From Streptomyces sp. HD (lineage in GTDB: Bacteria > Actinomycetota > Actinomycetes > Streptomycetales > Streptomycetaceae), in assembly GCF_028369295.1 (NCBI RefSeq), contig NZ_JAQMYP010000017.1, forward strand, positions 1 through 64,000: a stretch of 64,000 bases of DNA. Reading direction: 5' to 3'. Within the stretch, counting starts at the first letter, position 1. Every line of letters starts with the position of its first letter. A model generated the notes under the pieces. That model saw nothing but the letters and a program-made list of their open reading frames with translations, ran no database searches and was not told the origin of the DNA. Below, piece after piece: positions 16,807 through 27,467 of this stretch. The translations under genes were made by a program, and so were the position numbers.

Positions 16807-18312
16807 ATGACAAAAACACCCGCGCGGGAGGTACACCGGCTCAAGGCGAACTCCGTGGGCCTGGTGGGCGTCGTCTTCATGGCCGTCGCCACCGCCGCGC
16901 CGATCACCGCGATGACCGGCAACCTGCCCATCGCGGTCGGCTTCGGCAACGGCACGGGCGCGCCCGCCGGCTATCTCTTCGCGACGCTCGTGCTGACGGT
17001 GTTCTCCGTCGGCTATGTCGCGATGGCCCGCCGTATCACCGCCGCGGGCGCCTTCTACGGCTACATCTCGCACGGGCTCGGCCGGATCACCGGCATGGCG
17101 TCCGGGATGCTCGCCGTACTGGCGTACGTCGTCTTCGAGGCGTCCATCGTCGGCGTCTTCTCCTACTTCGCGCAGACGACGGTCCACGACCAGCTCGGCC
17201 TCGACCTGCCCTGGATCCTCTACGCCGCCGCGATGCTGCTGGTCACCGGGGTCCTGGCCTTCTTCGACATCAACCTCACCGCGAAGGCCCTCGGCGTGAT
17301 GCTCATCGCCGAGATCGCGGTCCTCTTCGCGGTCGCCACGGCCGTACTGCTGCACGGCGGCGGCCCGGACGGCATCCCCGTCGAGCCCGTCGACCCCAGG
17401 AACTCCTTCACCGGAGCCTCCGCCGGTCTCGGTCTGTTCTTCGCCTTCTGGTCGTGGGTCGGCTTCGAGTCGACGGCGATGTACGGCGAGGAGTCCCGCG
17501 ACCCCAAGCGGGTCATCCCGCGCGCGACGCTCATCTCGGTGATCGGCGTCGGGATCTTCTACATCTACGTCTCGTGGATGACCATCGCCGGCAACGGCCT
17601 CAAGGGTTCCGTGCAGATCTCCTCCGGCACCAGCCCGCTCGACCTGTTCTTCCACCCGGCCCACACCTACATCGGCGCCTGGGCGGTCGACGCCTTCCAG
17701 TGGCTGCTGATCACCGGCTCGTTCGCCTGCGGAATGGCCTTCCACCAGTGCGCGGCGCGCTATCTGTACGCCGTCGGCCGCGAGGGCTTCCTTCATCCGG
17801 CGCTCGGCCGGACGCATGCCCGGCACGGGTCGCCGTACATCGCGTCGTTCGCGCAGTCGGTGATCGCGGTCGGGCTCGTCGGCGCCTTCTGGCTGACCGG
17901 GCAGGACCCCTACGTCCACCTCTACACACTGCTGGCGATCCTCGGCACGATGGCGATCCTCGTCGTGCAGACCCTGTGCTCCTTCGCGGTCATCGGCTAC
18001 TTCCGCAGGAACCACCCCGAGGACCGCCACTGGTTCCGCACCTTCACCGCCCCCCTGCTCGGCGGCATCGGGATGCTCGCGGTCGTGGGGCTGCTGGTGA
18101 CCAACCTGGACACCGCCGCCGGTACGGCGGCCGGCTCGCTGTTCTTCAAGGCCATCCCGTGGATCGTGGGGCTGGTCTTCGTCGGGGGACTCGGGCTGGG
18201 GCTTTATCTGAGGGCCCGGCGGCCGGAGCGGTACGACGTCATCGGGCGGATCGTGCTGGAGGACTCGGCCGAGCGGGAGGAGGACCCGGTTACCGCGCGT
18301 GCGGCGGGGTAG
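16807..18312 (+). CDS. APC family amino-acid/polyamine permease
   Basis: A 501-residue transporter with about 12-14 membrane segments. It begins with a short cytosolic arm and the APC consensus LKANSVGLVGVVFMAVATAA, then PITAMTGNLP. Further landmarks are GAFYGYISHGLGRITGMASG and FFAFWSWVGFESTAMYGEE, the substrate-site helix of APC carriers. ATG 16807 is taken because the family consensus starts right after it; upstream in-frame sequence overlaps the divergent regulator. Substrate unknown, but the adjacent PucR regulator suggests an amino acid, amine or purine-related compound. Confidence 0.88.
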   Translation: MTKTPAREVHRLKANSVGLVGVVFMAVATAAPITAMTGNLPIAVGFGNGTGAPAGYLFATLVLTVFSVGYVAMARRITAAGAFYGYISHGLGRITGMASGMLAVLAYVVFEASIVGVFSYFAQTTVHDQLGLDLPWILYAAAMLLVTGVLAFFDINLTAKALGVMLIAEIAVLFAVATAVLLHGGGPDGIPVEPVDPRNSFTGASAGLGLFFAFWSWVGFESTAMYGEESRDPKRVIPRATLISVIGVGIFYIYVSWMTIAGNGLKGSVQISSGTSPLDLFFHPAHTYIGAWAVDAFQWLLITGSFACGMAFHQCAARYLYAVGREGFLHPALGRTHARHGSPYIASFAQSVIAVGLVGAFWLTGQDPYVHLYTLLAILGTMAILVVQTLCSFAVIGYFRRNHPEDRHWFRTFTAPLLGGIGMLAVVGLLVTNLDTAAGTAAGSLFFKAIPWIVGLVFVGGLGLGLYLRARRPERYDVIGRIVLEDSAEREEDPVTARAAG

Positions 18313-18322
18313 CGGCGCCCGC

Positions 18323-18844
18323 ATGGACTTCAGCGTGGTCGCCGTGGCACGGGAGGACGACAGTCCGGTCGAGGAGCCGTTGCGGGTGGCTGTGGTCGCC
18401 GATCGGCTCGGGTACCGCGAGGTGTGGGCGGGGGAGGGGCCGACCTGGGACTCCTTCGTCCTCGCCGCGGCGATCGGGCGGGACACCGAACGGGAGGCGT
18501 TGACGGCCGGGCCGGTGGCGGTGTCGGTGCACCCGGACTCCCTCGCGCAGGTCCTGCGGAGCATCGCCGGGTATCTGACCGTGCCGGGCTACAGCGACAT
18601 GTTCGAGGCGGCCGGATTCGGGGAGGCCGTCGAACTGGCCCGTACCGGTGCCGACTCCGGCACGCTGGTGCGGGCGCTGCCCGCCGCGGCGGCGGGCACG
18701 GTCGGCCTGGTGGGCGACCTGGACGCCGTACGCGCGCGTGCCGAGGAGTACGCCGAGGCCGGGCTCGACGAGATCGCCCTCGTCCCGGCGACGGCGGGCG
18801 ATCCGGGCGGGGAGCGGACGCTGACGGCGCTCGTGCGGGCCTGA
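18323..18844 (+). CDS. Shortened luciferase-like (LLM) flavin/F420 oxidoreductase
   Basis: A 173-residue protein, about half the usual 280-350 of the family. The N-terminus (EPLRVAVVADRLGYREVWAGE, then GPTWDSFVLAAAIG) is typical of the first strands of the LLM barrel. After about residue 58 it jumps to what looks like the C-terminal third (YLTVPGYSDMFEAAGFGEAV, then GDLDAVRARAEEYAEAGLDE). The central barrel strands that bind flavin or F420 seem to be missing, so activity is doubtful. The ATG at 18323 lies 11 nt after the permease stop, so it is likely in the same transcript. It may be an internally deleted gene kept in frame. Confidence 0.72.
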   Translation: MDFSVVAVAREDDSPVEEPLRVAVVADRLGYREVWAGEGPTWDSFVLAAAIGRDTEREALTAGPVAVSVHPDSLAQVLRSIAGYLTVPGYSDMFEAAGFGEAVELARTGADSGTLVRALPAAAAGTVGLVGDLDAVRARAEEYAEAGLDEIALVPATAGDPGGERTLTALVRA

Positions 18845-18878
18845 CCGGGCCGCCGTGTCGCGGCCCATGACGTCCTGC

Positions 18879-18945
18879 GCCGTCAGGTGGGCTGAAGCCC
18901 TGAGCCGTCAGGCCGGCTGAAGTCCAGGACCGTCAGGCGGGCCTG
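18879..18945 (-). repeat. 25-bp repeats that duplicate a gene end
   Basis: Two 25-bp units (18879-18903 and 18904-18928) of gccgtcaggtgggctgaagc plus ccctga type, and a third partial unit at 18929-18945, run in tandem. The third covers the last codons and stop of the FAD oxidase, so the gene end appears to have been copied downstream. Confidence 0.7.
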
Positions 18946-20315
18946 ATGTTGTGGTTGAAGCGGAAGACGTTGTCCGGGTCGTACCGCCGCTTCAGATCCG
19001 CCAGCCGCCGGGTGTTCTCGGCGCCCAGACCGGCCACCACGCGTTCCGCGCCCTCGTCGCCGATGAAGTTCAGATAGACCGCGCCGGTGCTCCACGGCCG
19101 GACGTCGGTGCGGACGTCACGGACCCACCGGACACACCGCTCGTCGTCCGCCGGGTCCTCCCACATGCCGTAGGGATGGACCGCCCACAGCGCGTCCCGG
19201 TAGGGCACCGGGAACTCGCGCGGCCCGGCGGCTATCGCGCCGCCCTGCGGGATGAGGACGTGCTGGGTGCCCGTCGGCACGGGCATGGACCGCCCGGCCG
19301 CGCAGTAGACGTCGACGAAGTCGTCAGGCGCGCCCGTCAGATACTCCGCCGACCAGTAGTGCCGCATCCCGGGCGGATCGTCGATCATGCACTGCACATC
19401 GGCGTACGGCATCGCGCCCACGATCTCCGCCTCGTGCGGCAGCGCCAGCAGCGGCTCGGCGTACTTGCGCATGTCCTGCTCGGTACCGGCGTACGTCAGG
19501 AGCACGCCGCACACCAGGTTGCCGACCAGGGGCGGCGGGACGAACTCCTCGGGCGGGCCGGTGAAGTGCAGGACGCCGCCGCCCACCTCGTCGGGGCCGG
19601 ACTCGATCACGGCACGGAAGGTGCGGACGGCCTCCGGCGCGAACTCCGGCCGGTACAGCAGCATCGCGATGGCGAAGTCGGGCAGCTCGTGCAGCTTCAG
19701 GGTGATCGCGGTGGCGACGCCGAAGTTGCCGCCGCCCCCGTGCAGGGCCCAGAACAGGTCCGGGTTCTCGTCCGGGTTGGCATGAACCCGGCTGCCGTCG
19801 GCGGTGACCAGCTCCACACCGAGTAGATTGTCCACGGCGAGCCCGCACCAGCGGTCAAGCCAGCCCGTACCGCCGCCAAGGACGAAACCGCCGACCCCGG
19901 TGGTGGAAGCCCGGCCGCCGGTCGTGGCGAGGCCGTGCGGCTGGCAGGCGCGGTCCAGGTCGCTCATCGTGGCGCCGCCCGCGACCCGCACCGCCTCGGC
20001 CGCGGGATCGACGGCGACGGCGCGCATATGGCGCAGGTCGACGACCAGACCGTTGTCGTTCAGCGCCATGCCCGCCACACTGTGCCCGCCGCCGCGCACC
20101 GCGATGTTGAGGTCCAGCTCCCTGCCGAACCGCACCGCCCGCACGACGTCGTCCTCGTCCACGCACTGGGCGATGACCGCGGGCCTGCGGTCGATCATCG
20201 TGTTGAAGACGGCCCGGGCCTCGTCGTAGCCCGGATCCCCCGGGGCGAACACGTCGCCGACCAGATCCTCGCGCAGCGCGGTGAGGGCCGCGCCCGCCTT
20301 CGATGGGGAGGCCAT
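18933..20315 (-). CDS. FAD-linked oxidase (berberine-bridge-enzyme-like)
   Basis: A 460-residue FAD_binding_4/BBE flavoprotein. IAVRGGGHSVAG has the His (residue 79) that usually carries the 8-alpha covalent FAD. The second, cysteinyl link seen in bicovalent enzymes is absent: the loop reads GGRASTTGVGGFVLGGG. The C-terminal BBE motif is RYDPDNVFRFNHNIRP. It oxidises an unknown alcohol, sugar or secondary-metabolite substrate with O2. ATG 20315 has GGAAGGGGG upstream. It follows the GH15 gene on the same strand by 67 bp. Confidence 0.87.
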   Translation of the reverse strand: MASPSKAGAALTALREDLVGDVFAPGDPGYDEARAVFNTMIDRRPAVIAQCVDEDDVVRAVRFGRELDLNIAVRGGGHSVAGMALNDNGLVVDLRHMRAVAVDPAAEAVRVAGGATMSDLDRACQPHGLATTGGRASTTGVGGFVLGGGTGWLDRWCGLAVDNLLGVELVTADGSRVHANPDENPDLFWALHGGGGNFGVATAITLKLHELPDFAIAMLLYRPEFAPEAVRTFRAVIESGPDEVGGGVLHFTGPPEEFVPPPLVGNLVCGVLLTYAGTEQDMRKYAEPLLALPHEAEIVGAMPYADVQCMIDDPPGMRHYWSAEYLTGAPDDFVDVYCAAGRSMPVPTGTQHVLIPQGGAIAAGPREFPVPYRDALWAVHPYGMWEDPADDERCVRWVRDVRTDVRPWSTGAVYLNFIGDEGAERVVAGLGAENTRRLADLKRRYDPDNVFRFNHNIRPA

Positions 20316-20382
20316 GGGGCGCCCCCTTCCGTACAGGGGCTGATGGATCCCAGCGTAGGCAGGCTTCGGCCGACGGTCCTGT

Positions 20383-22185
20383 TCAGCCGCCGTACGCCCC
20401 GGACGCCGTCAGGCGCAGTGCCGTGTCGATCAGCGGAACGTGGCTGAAGGCCTGCGGGAAGTTGCCGACCTGGCGCTGGTGGACCGGGTCCCACTCCTCG
20501 GCCAGCAGTCCGAGGTCGTTGCGCAGCGACAGCAGCTTCTCGAACAGCTTGCGGGCCTCGTCGACGCGGCCGATCATCGCCAGGTCGTCCGCCATCCAGA
20601 ACGAGCAGGCCAGGAAGGCACCCTCGTCGCCGGGCAGGCCGTCGACGCCCTCGTGCTCGCCCTGCGTCGGGTAGCGCAGGATGAAGCCGTCCGGGGTGGA
20701 CAGCTCGCGCTGGATCGCCTCGATGGTGCCGATGACGCGCTTGTCGTCCGGCGGCAGGAAGCCCATCTGCGGGATCAACAGCAGGGAGGCGTCCAGTTCC
20801 TTCGAGCCGTACGACTGCGTGAAGGTGTTGCGCTCCTTGTCGTAGCCCTTCTCACACACGTCCCGGTGGATGTCGTCGCGCAGCTCGCGCCAGCGCTCCA
20901 GCGGGCCGTCCGCGTCGCCGGACTCGATGAGCTTGATGGTGCGGTCGACGGCGACCCAGGCCATCACCTTGGAGTGCACGAAGTGGCGGCGCGGGCCGCG
21001 CACCTCCCAGATGCCCTCGTCCGGCTCGTCCCAGTGGTCCTCCAGGTAGCGGATCAGCTTGAGCTGGAGCAGCGAGGCGTAGTCGTTGCGGGCCAGGCCC
21101 GTCATGTGCGCCAGGTGCAGGGCCTCGGTGACCTCGCCGTACACGTCCAGCTGGAGCTGGTGCGCGGCGCCGTTGCCGACCCGCACCGGCGCGGAGCTCT
21201 CGTAGCCGGGCAGCCAGTCCAGCTCGGCCTCGCCCAGCTCGCGCTCGCCGGCGATGCCGTACATGATCTGGAGGTTCTCCGGGTCGCCCGCGACCGCCCT
21301 GAGCAGCCACTCGCGCCAGGCGCGGGCCTCCTCGCGGTAGCCGGTGCGCAGCAGCGAGGACAGGGTGATGGCCGCGTCGCGCAGCCAGGTGTAGCGGTAG
21401 TCCCAGTTGCGGACGCCGCCGATGTCCTCGGGCAGGGAGGTCGTCGGGGCCGCGACGATGCCGCCGGTCGGGGCGTAGGTCAGGGCCTTGAGGGTGATCA
21501 GCGAGCGGATGACCGCCTCGCGGTAGGGGCCGTGGTACGTACAGTGCTCGACCCACTCGCGCCAGAAGTCCTCCGTCGCCTCCAGCGACTGCTCCGGCTC
21601 GGGCAGCGCCGGCGGCTGCTTGTGCGAGGGCTCCCAGGAGATCGTGAACGCGATCCGCTCACCCGGGGCGACCGTGAAGTCCGAGTACGTCGTCAGCGAC
21701 TTGCCGTAGGTCTCGGCCTCCGTGTCGAACCACACCGAGTCCGGGCCCGCCACGGCGACCGTACGGCCCTCGTGCTTGTGCACCCAGGGCACCACCCGGC
21801 CGTACGAGAAGCGCATCCTGAGCGTCGAGCGCATCGGCACCCGGCCCGAGACGCCCTCGACGATGCGGATCAGCTGGGGCGCGCCGTCACGCGGGGGCAT
21901 GAAGTCGATCACCCGGACCGTGCCGCGTGGCGTGTCCCACTCGGACTCCAGGATCAGGGAGTCGCCGCGGTAGCTGCGCCGGGCCGCGGTGGGCGGCGGG
22001 GCGTCGGAGGCGTGGGCGGGGCCGAGCCGCCAGAAGCCGTGTTCCTCCGTGCCCAGCAGACCGGCGAAGATGGCATGCGAGTCGAAGCGGGGCAGGCACA
22101 GCCAGTCCACTGTGCCGTCCCGACAGACCAGTGCAGCGGTCTGCATGTCTCCGATGAGTGCGTAGTCTTCGATGCGCCCGGCCAC
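20383..22185 (-). CDS. Glycoside hydrolase family 15 (glucoamylase/trehalase-like)
   Basis: A 600-residue enzyme with the N-terminal beta domain (GRIEDYALIGDMQTAALVCR, then DGTVDWLCLPRFDS) and the GH15 (alpha/alpha)6 barrel. RNWDYRYTWLRDAAIT marks the substrate site, DEGIWEVRG should carry the general acid and GLLAEEWDP the general base. No signal peptide, so it is cytoplasmic, as actinobacterial GH15 trehalases and isomalto-dextranase-like enzymes are. GTG 22185 is chosen from a GGAG at 6 nt and from the family start AGRIEDYALIGD; GTG 22209 is a possible 8-codon extension. Substrate is uncertain. Confidence 0.88.
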   Translation of the reverse strand: MAGRIEDYALIGDMQTAALVCRDGTVDWLCLPRFDSHAIFAGLLGTEEHGFWRLGPAHASDAPPPTAARRSYRGDSLILESEWDTPRGTVRVIDFMPPRDGAPQLIRIVEGVSGRVPMRSTLRMRFSYGRVVPWVHKHEGRTVAVAGPDSVWFDTEAETYGKSLTTYSDFTVAPGERIAFTISWEPSHKQPPALPEPEQSLEATEDFWREWVEHCTYHGPYREAVIRSLITLKALTYAPTGGIVAAPTTSLPEDIGGVRNWDYRYTWLRDAAITLSSLLRTGYREEARAWREWLLRAVAGDPENLQIMYGIAGERELGEAELDWLPGYESSAPVRVGNGAAHQLQLDVYGEVTEALHLAHMTGLARNDYASLLQLKLIRYLEDHWDEPDEGIWEVRGPRRHFVHSKVMAWVAVDRTIKLIESGDADGPLERWRELRDDIHRDVCEKGYDKERNTFTQSYGSKELDASLLLIPQMGFLPPDDKRVIGTIEAIQRELSTPDGFILRYPTQGEHEGVDGLPGDEGAFLACSFWMADDLAMIGRVDEARKLFEKLLSLRNDLGLLAEEWDPVHQRQVGNFPQAFSHVPLIDTALRLTASGAYGG

Positions 22186-22681
22186 GTGCAACTCCAGTCG
22201 AACGGCCACGTCACCCCCTGTGTGGAAAGGGGGCTCTCGCTTAGTGCGGTCAAGGGGTGGTTGTAAAGCGTCGTTGAGCCGTGAAGCAAAGCAGTCGTCT
22301 CGGCCGTGAGGCAAAACGACAGTCTCTTCTCAACAATCTCTGCTCAACGAACTGACGAGCTCTCGTTGTTCCGGTGGTTACGGGCGAGGGGTGGTGCCGT
22401 GTTGCCGGCCGGGCTCGGCAGCGAATGTCCGAGCAGGATACGACGCACGTAGATGATCTGCGTGCCGGTCCGGGCAACCCGGGTCGGCCGAACGGGTGAG
22501 CAATGGGTGACCGATGCGCGGGAAATCGGTGAAGCGTGCGGATCCGTGTCGGCTCATGTGCGGAGCGTGGCCGGAAGCCATCGGTCCCTGTCGCTGATAC
22601 CCTGGTAGCCCGTGGACCGGTGGGCGTACAGACCCCCGAACCGCACTTCAAGATCGCGACCACGGGAGCCCCCTCTTGGCC
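22186..22681 (+). other. 496-bp divergent promoter region between GH15 and pyrG
   Basis: This region serves two divergent genes. Its left part (22210-22370) is locally A/T-richer (ggttgtaaagcgtcgttgag, caacaatctctgctcaacg) and should hold the GH15 promoter. Near pyrG, TACCCT at 22598-22603 is a possible -10, without a clear -35. Two near-identical bits, aagcgtcgttgagccgtgaa and cggccgtgaggcaaaac, flank each other weakly. No ORF of coding character is seen. Confidence 0.5.
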
Positions 22682-24349
<1,668 letters not shown>

Positions 24350-24366
24350 CACGAGAGTTGTACGGT

Positions 24367-24410
24367 GACCGGGGTGCAAACCTTCAAAGGTTGGCGCCCC
24401 GGTTTTCGTT
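24367..24410 (+). terminator. Terminator after pyrG
   Basis: The stem accggggtgc / gcgccccggt, with an inner aacct / aggtt pairing, is followed by tttcgttt. It starts 18 nt after the pyrG stop. Confidence 0.85.
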
Positions 24411-24447
24411 TGGCGGGTTCTTTTTGCAGCGTGTGGAAGGGCAGGGC

Positions 24448-25074
24448 ATGACGATCAAGGACACCCCGGAGGAGTGGGAGATCCGCGCGACGAAGACCCC
24501 GTTCGTGGGCAACAAGACCTCCGTCCGCACGGACGACGTGGTCATGCCCGACGGCTCGGTGGTGGGGCGCGACTACCAGGTCCACCCCGGCTCGGTGGCC
24601 GTCCTCGCCCTCGACGACGAGGACCGTGTCCTGCTCATCAGGCAGTACCGCCACCCGGTGCGGCACAAGCTCTGGGAGATCCCGGCCGGGCTGCTCGACA
24701 TCCCCGGTGAGAACCCGCTGCACGCCGCCCAGCGCGAGCTGTACGAGGAGGCCCACGTCAAGGCGGAGGACTGGCGGGTGCTGACCGACGTCTACACCAC
24801 CCCCGGCGGCTGCGACGAGGCCGTACGGGTCTTCCTCGCCCGCAGCCTGTCCGAGGCCGAGGGCGAGCGCTTCGAGGTGGAGGACGAGGAGGCCGACATG
24901 GAGCACGCGCGCGTGCCCGTCGACGAACTCGTCCGGGGAGTGCTCGCTGGCGAGCTGCACAACAACTGCCTCGTCGTGGGCGTGCTGTCGCTGGTCGCCG
25001 CGCGCAGCGGCGACGGACTCGACGCGCTCCGCCCGGCGGGGGCACCCTGGCCGGCGCGCCCCTTCGAGTCCTGA
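24448..25074 (+). CDS. ADP-ribose pyrophosphatase-type NUDIX hydrolase
   Basis: A 208-residue NUDIX enzyme. The box runs GLLDIPGENPLHAAQ then RELYEEAHV, so the catalytic REXXEE is intact. The distance from the first Gly to the first Glu is six rather than five residues, and the usual Gly after EE is replaced, as I recall for the M. tuberculosis homologue Rv1700. Its location directly after pyrG is the Rv1699-Rv1700 arrangement. It probably splits ADP-ribose to AMP and ribose-5-phosphate. ATG 24448 (MTIKDTPEEWE) is preceded by GGAAGGGCAGGGC. Confidence 0.9.
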   Translation: MTIKDTPEEWEIRATKTPFVGNKTSVRTDDVVMPDGSVVGRDYQVHPGSVAVLALDDEDRVLLIRQYRHPVRHKLWEIPAGLLDIPGENPLHAAQRELYEEAHVKAEDWRVLTDVYTTPGGCDEAVRVFLARSLSEAEGERFEVEDEEADMEHARVPVDELVRGVLAGELHNNCLVVGVLSLVAARSGDGLDALRPAGAPWPARPFES

Positions 25075-25244
25075 ACGGGTACATCCACCCGTCAGTGTGA
25101 AGATCGGCTGATCCGGTCGGGGGATGTCCTCGTCGTGCCCGCCGTGCTCCGCACGGAACGTAGCAGAGCGTGAACTAGGCTCTGAACACGCCCGAACCGG
25201 AGTCCCGGCGGGCTTGCGCGTGTGGTGGGACGGGAGCGTGGCCC

Positions 25245-27332
25245 GTGACGGATCAGGTGGTGGACACAGGCGGCGTACAGGTGTCGGCACACGCGTCCGG
25301 CGAGAACCAATTCCTGGGCCGCACCCGCGAGTTGAAGGAGCTCCGCGCCGACATCGAGCGCGCGGGCCTGGACACCATCTCCGGCCGCAAGGCGCCACGC
25401 GCGCGCGTACTGCTCATCGCCGGGCGCCCCGGCTCGGGCCGCACCGCGCTCGCCGAGGAACTGGTACGGCAGGTGGCGGACCGTTACGCCGACGGCGTGC
25501 TGCGGGCCCGCCTGAGCGAGCCCGACGGCACCCCCGTCCCCGTCGAGCGCGCCGCCCGCGAACTGCTCGGCGCCCTGGACCGGCCGATCCCGCCCGGTGC
25601 CGCCGAGGACGACCTCACGGCGGCCCTGCGCAAGGCCCTCGCCGGGCGCCGGGCACTGCTCCTGCTGCACGACGCGGCCGAGGCCGAGCAGGTCGACGCC
25701 CTGCTGCCGGACGCCCCGGAGTGCCTGGTCGTCGCCGTCTCCGGCGGACCGCTGACCGGGATCTCCGACGTACGGCCCTGCACTCTCGGCGGCCTGGACA
25801 CGAAGTCGGGCGTGGAGCTGCTGTCCCGGCAGGCCGGCTCGGTCCGCATCACCGTCGACCCGAGGGCCGCCGAGGGACTGGTCGAGGTGTGCCAGGGACA
25901 GCCCGCCGCGCTGGTGCTGGCGGGTGGCTGGCTCGCCGCCCGGCCCAAGGCGGCCGTCGCCGACCTCGCCAAGCAGCTGCGCGCCGAGGGTGAGGAGGGC
26001 ACGGCGCTGAGCCGGGTCTTCCGCCTCGTCTACGCGTCCCTGTCCACCCCGGCCGCCCGGATGCTGCGCCTGCTCTCCCTCGCCCCGGGCATCCTCGTCG
26101 ACCCGCACACCGCCTCCGCGCTGGCCGGCTCCTCGGTCGACAGCGCCCGCACCACCCTGGACGCCCTCGCCGCCCACGGCCTGCTGCACGCCGTCGACTC
26201 GCCGCTGCCGCAGTACGAGGTGCCGGCCTGTCTGCATCCGTACCTCAAGACCCTCACCGAGACCCAGGACCGTCCCGCCGAGCTGCAGCTCGCCCGCGCC
26301 CGCATGCTGGAGCGGTGCGTGCGGCTGCTGCAGTCCTGCCGGGCGATCACCGAGACCGACACCCCCGAGACCCGCCAGAAGCTCCTCGGCATGCCCCAGG
26401 CGCTGCGCTTCCCCAACCCGCGCGCGGCCGCCGACTGGCTGAACATCCGCAGGCCGGCCCTGCTGGCCTCGGCCCGGGCCGCGGTCGCCGACGGGGAGCT
26501 CGACACGGTCGCCCGGCGCCTGATGTCCCAGCTGGTCAAGGCGCTGGTCGCGCACGTCGGCACCCAGGCGGCCGCCGACGACCTGTATGCCGTACACGGC
26601 CTGGTCCTCGACGTGGCCGAGCGCCGGAACCTGCCCCGCGAGAAGGCCGCGGCCCTGCTGAACCTCGGTGACGTCGACGCCCGGACCGGCCGTACGCAGG
26701 CGGCGCTGGTGCGCTACCGGGCCGCTCTGGACGCCGGACGGCAGGCGAACGACCCGTACGCGACCGGCCGCGCGATGGAATCCGTAGGCGGCGCCCATCT
26801 GGAGCTTGGGGACTACGACCGGGCCGCCGACTGGTTCGGCCGGGCGCTGGCCCAGCGGCTGGCCCGCGACGAGCGCGCGGACGCCGCCCGGCTGTACGGC
26901 CGTATCGGCGCCGCCCACACCTTCGCGGGCCGGTACGGCGAGGCGTTGCGGCACTGGCGGGCCGCGGTCGCCGGGCACCGCAAGAACGGCGACCTCGCCG
27001 CTCACGCCCGCGCGTTGAGCGAGCTGGCGCGGGTCCAGGAGTACGCGGGGCGGCCCGAGGAGTCGCTGCGCACCTGCCGGGAGGCGGTGGAGTGGGCGCG
27101 GCGCGCCGAGGACCCACGGCTGCACGCGGCGCTGTACATGCGGCTCGCCGACACCCTGGACCACCTGGGCGATCCCGCGGCTGCGCAGCTGCACCGGGGC
27201 GCCGCCCGGCGGATGCTGGGGGAGGAGCCCGAGGAGGCAGATGCGCAGGTGCCGGGGCCCGAGCAAGATGCATTCGAGCCGGAGAACGACCGTAACGCCT
27301 GCGAAATCCGTAGTACATCCGCTGAAGATTGA
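25245..27332 (+). CDS. STAND-type P-loop ATPase with C-terminal TPRs
   Basis: A 695-residue multidomain protein. Residues 25-45 (FLGRTRELKELRADIE) resemble the start of AAA_16/NB-ARC modules. The P-loop reads GRPGSGRTALAEEL, with Arg in place of the Walker A Lys. LLLLHDAAEAEQVDALLP is the Walker B region and PAALVLAGGWLA lies in the helical part, with a winged-helix-like zone to about residue 370. Residues about 465-670 form tetratricopeptide repeats (EKAAALLNLGDVDARTG, GRAMESVGGAHLELGDYDRA, ALSELARVQEYAGRPEESL). There is no DNA-binding domain. GTG 25245 follows GGGAGCGTGGCCC. The role is probably signal-dependent protein scaffolding; the target is unknown. Mycobacteria have xerD at this locus. 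Confidence 0.82.
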   Translation: MTDQVVDTGGVQVSAHASGENQFLGRTRELKELRADIERAGLDTISGRKAPRARVLLIAGRPGSGRTALAEELVRQVADRYADGVLRARLSEPDGTPVPVERAARELLGALDRPIPPGAAEDDLTAALRKALAGRRALLLLHDAAEAEQVDALLPDAPECLVVAVSGGPLTGISDVRPCTLGGLDTKSGVELLSRQAGSVRITVDPRAAEGLVEVCQGQPAALVLAGGWLAARPKAAVADLAKQLRAEGEEGTALSRVFRLVYASLSTPAARMLRLLSLAPGILVDPHTASALAGSSVDSARTTLDALAAHGLLHAVDSPLPQYEVPACLHPYLKTLTETQDRPAELQLARARMLERCVRLLQSCRAITETDTPETRQKLLGMPQALRFPNPRAAADWLNIRRPALLASARAAVADGELDTVARRLMSQLVKALVAHVGTQAAADDLYAVHGLVLDVAERRNLPREKAAALLNLGDVDARTGRTQAALVRYRAALDAGRQANDPYATGRAMESVGGAHLELGDYDRAADWFGRALAQRLARDERADAARLYGRIGAAHTFAGRYGEALRHWRAAVAGHRKNGDLAAHARALSELARVQEYAGRPEESLRTCREAVEWARRAEDPRLHAALYMRLADTLDHLGDPAAAQLHRGAARRMLGEEPEEADAQVPGPEQDAFEPENDRNACEIRSTSAED

Positions 27333-27345
27333 TGCATTGAAAGGC

Positions 27346-27373
27346 TAGACAGCGGGAACACCTTCATTAGACT
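27346..27373 (+). promoter_or_regulatory. Sigma-70-type promoter of ald
   Basis: The -35 TAGACA (27346-27351) and -10 TAGACT (27368-27373) are separated by 16 nt, close to the HrdB consensus TTGACN / TAGNNT. They lie 95 nt before the ald start and just after the stop of the upstream gene. Confidence 0.55.
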
Positions 27374-27467
27374 GGCTCTGCCGCACCTTCTCCTGCGGTG
27401 TATCCCGGTGCGTCCTGCATGCCTGGGTATGTCTTGTAATGCCCCCACACCCTCTGAGCCAAGGACC

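Noticed and set aside
16642..18564. 640-codon minus-strand frame over the amino-acid permease
   Set aside because: Glu/Asp/Gly/Arg-rich antisense shadow of a membrane protein gene, as is common in this base composition.
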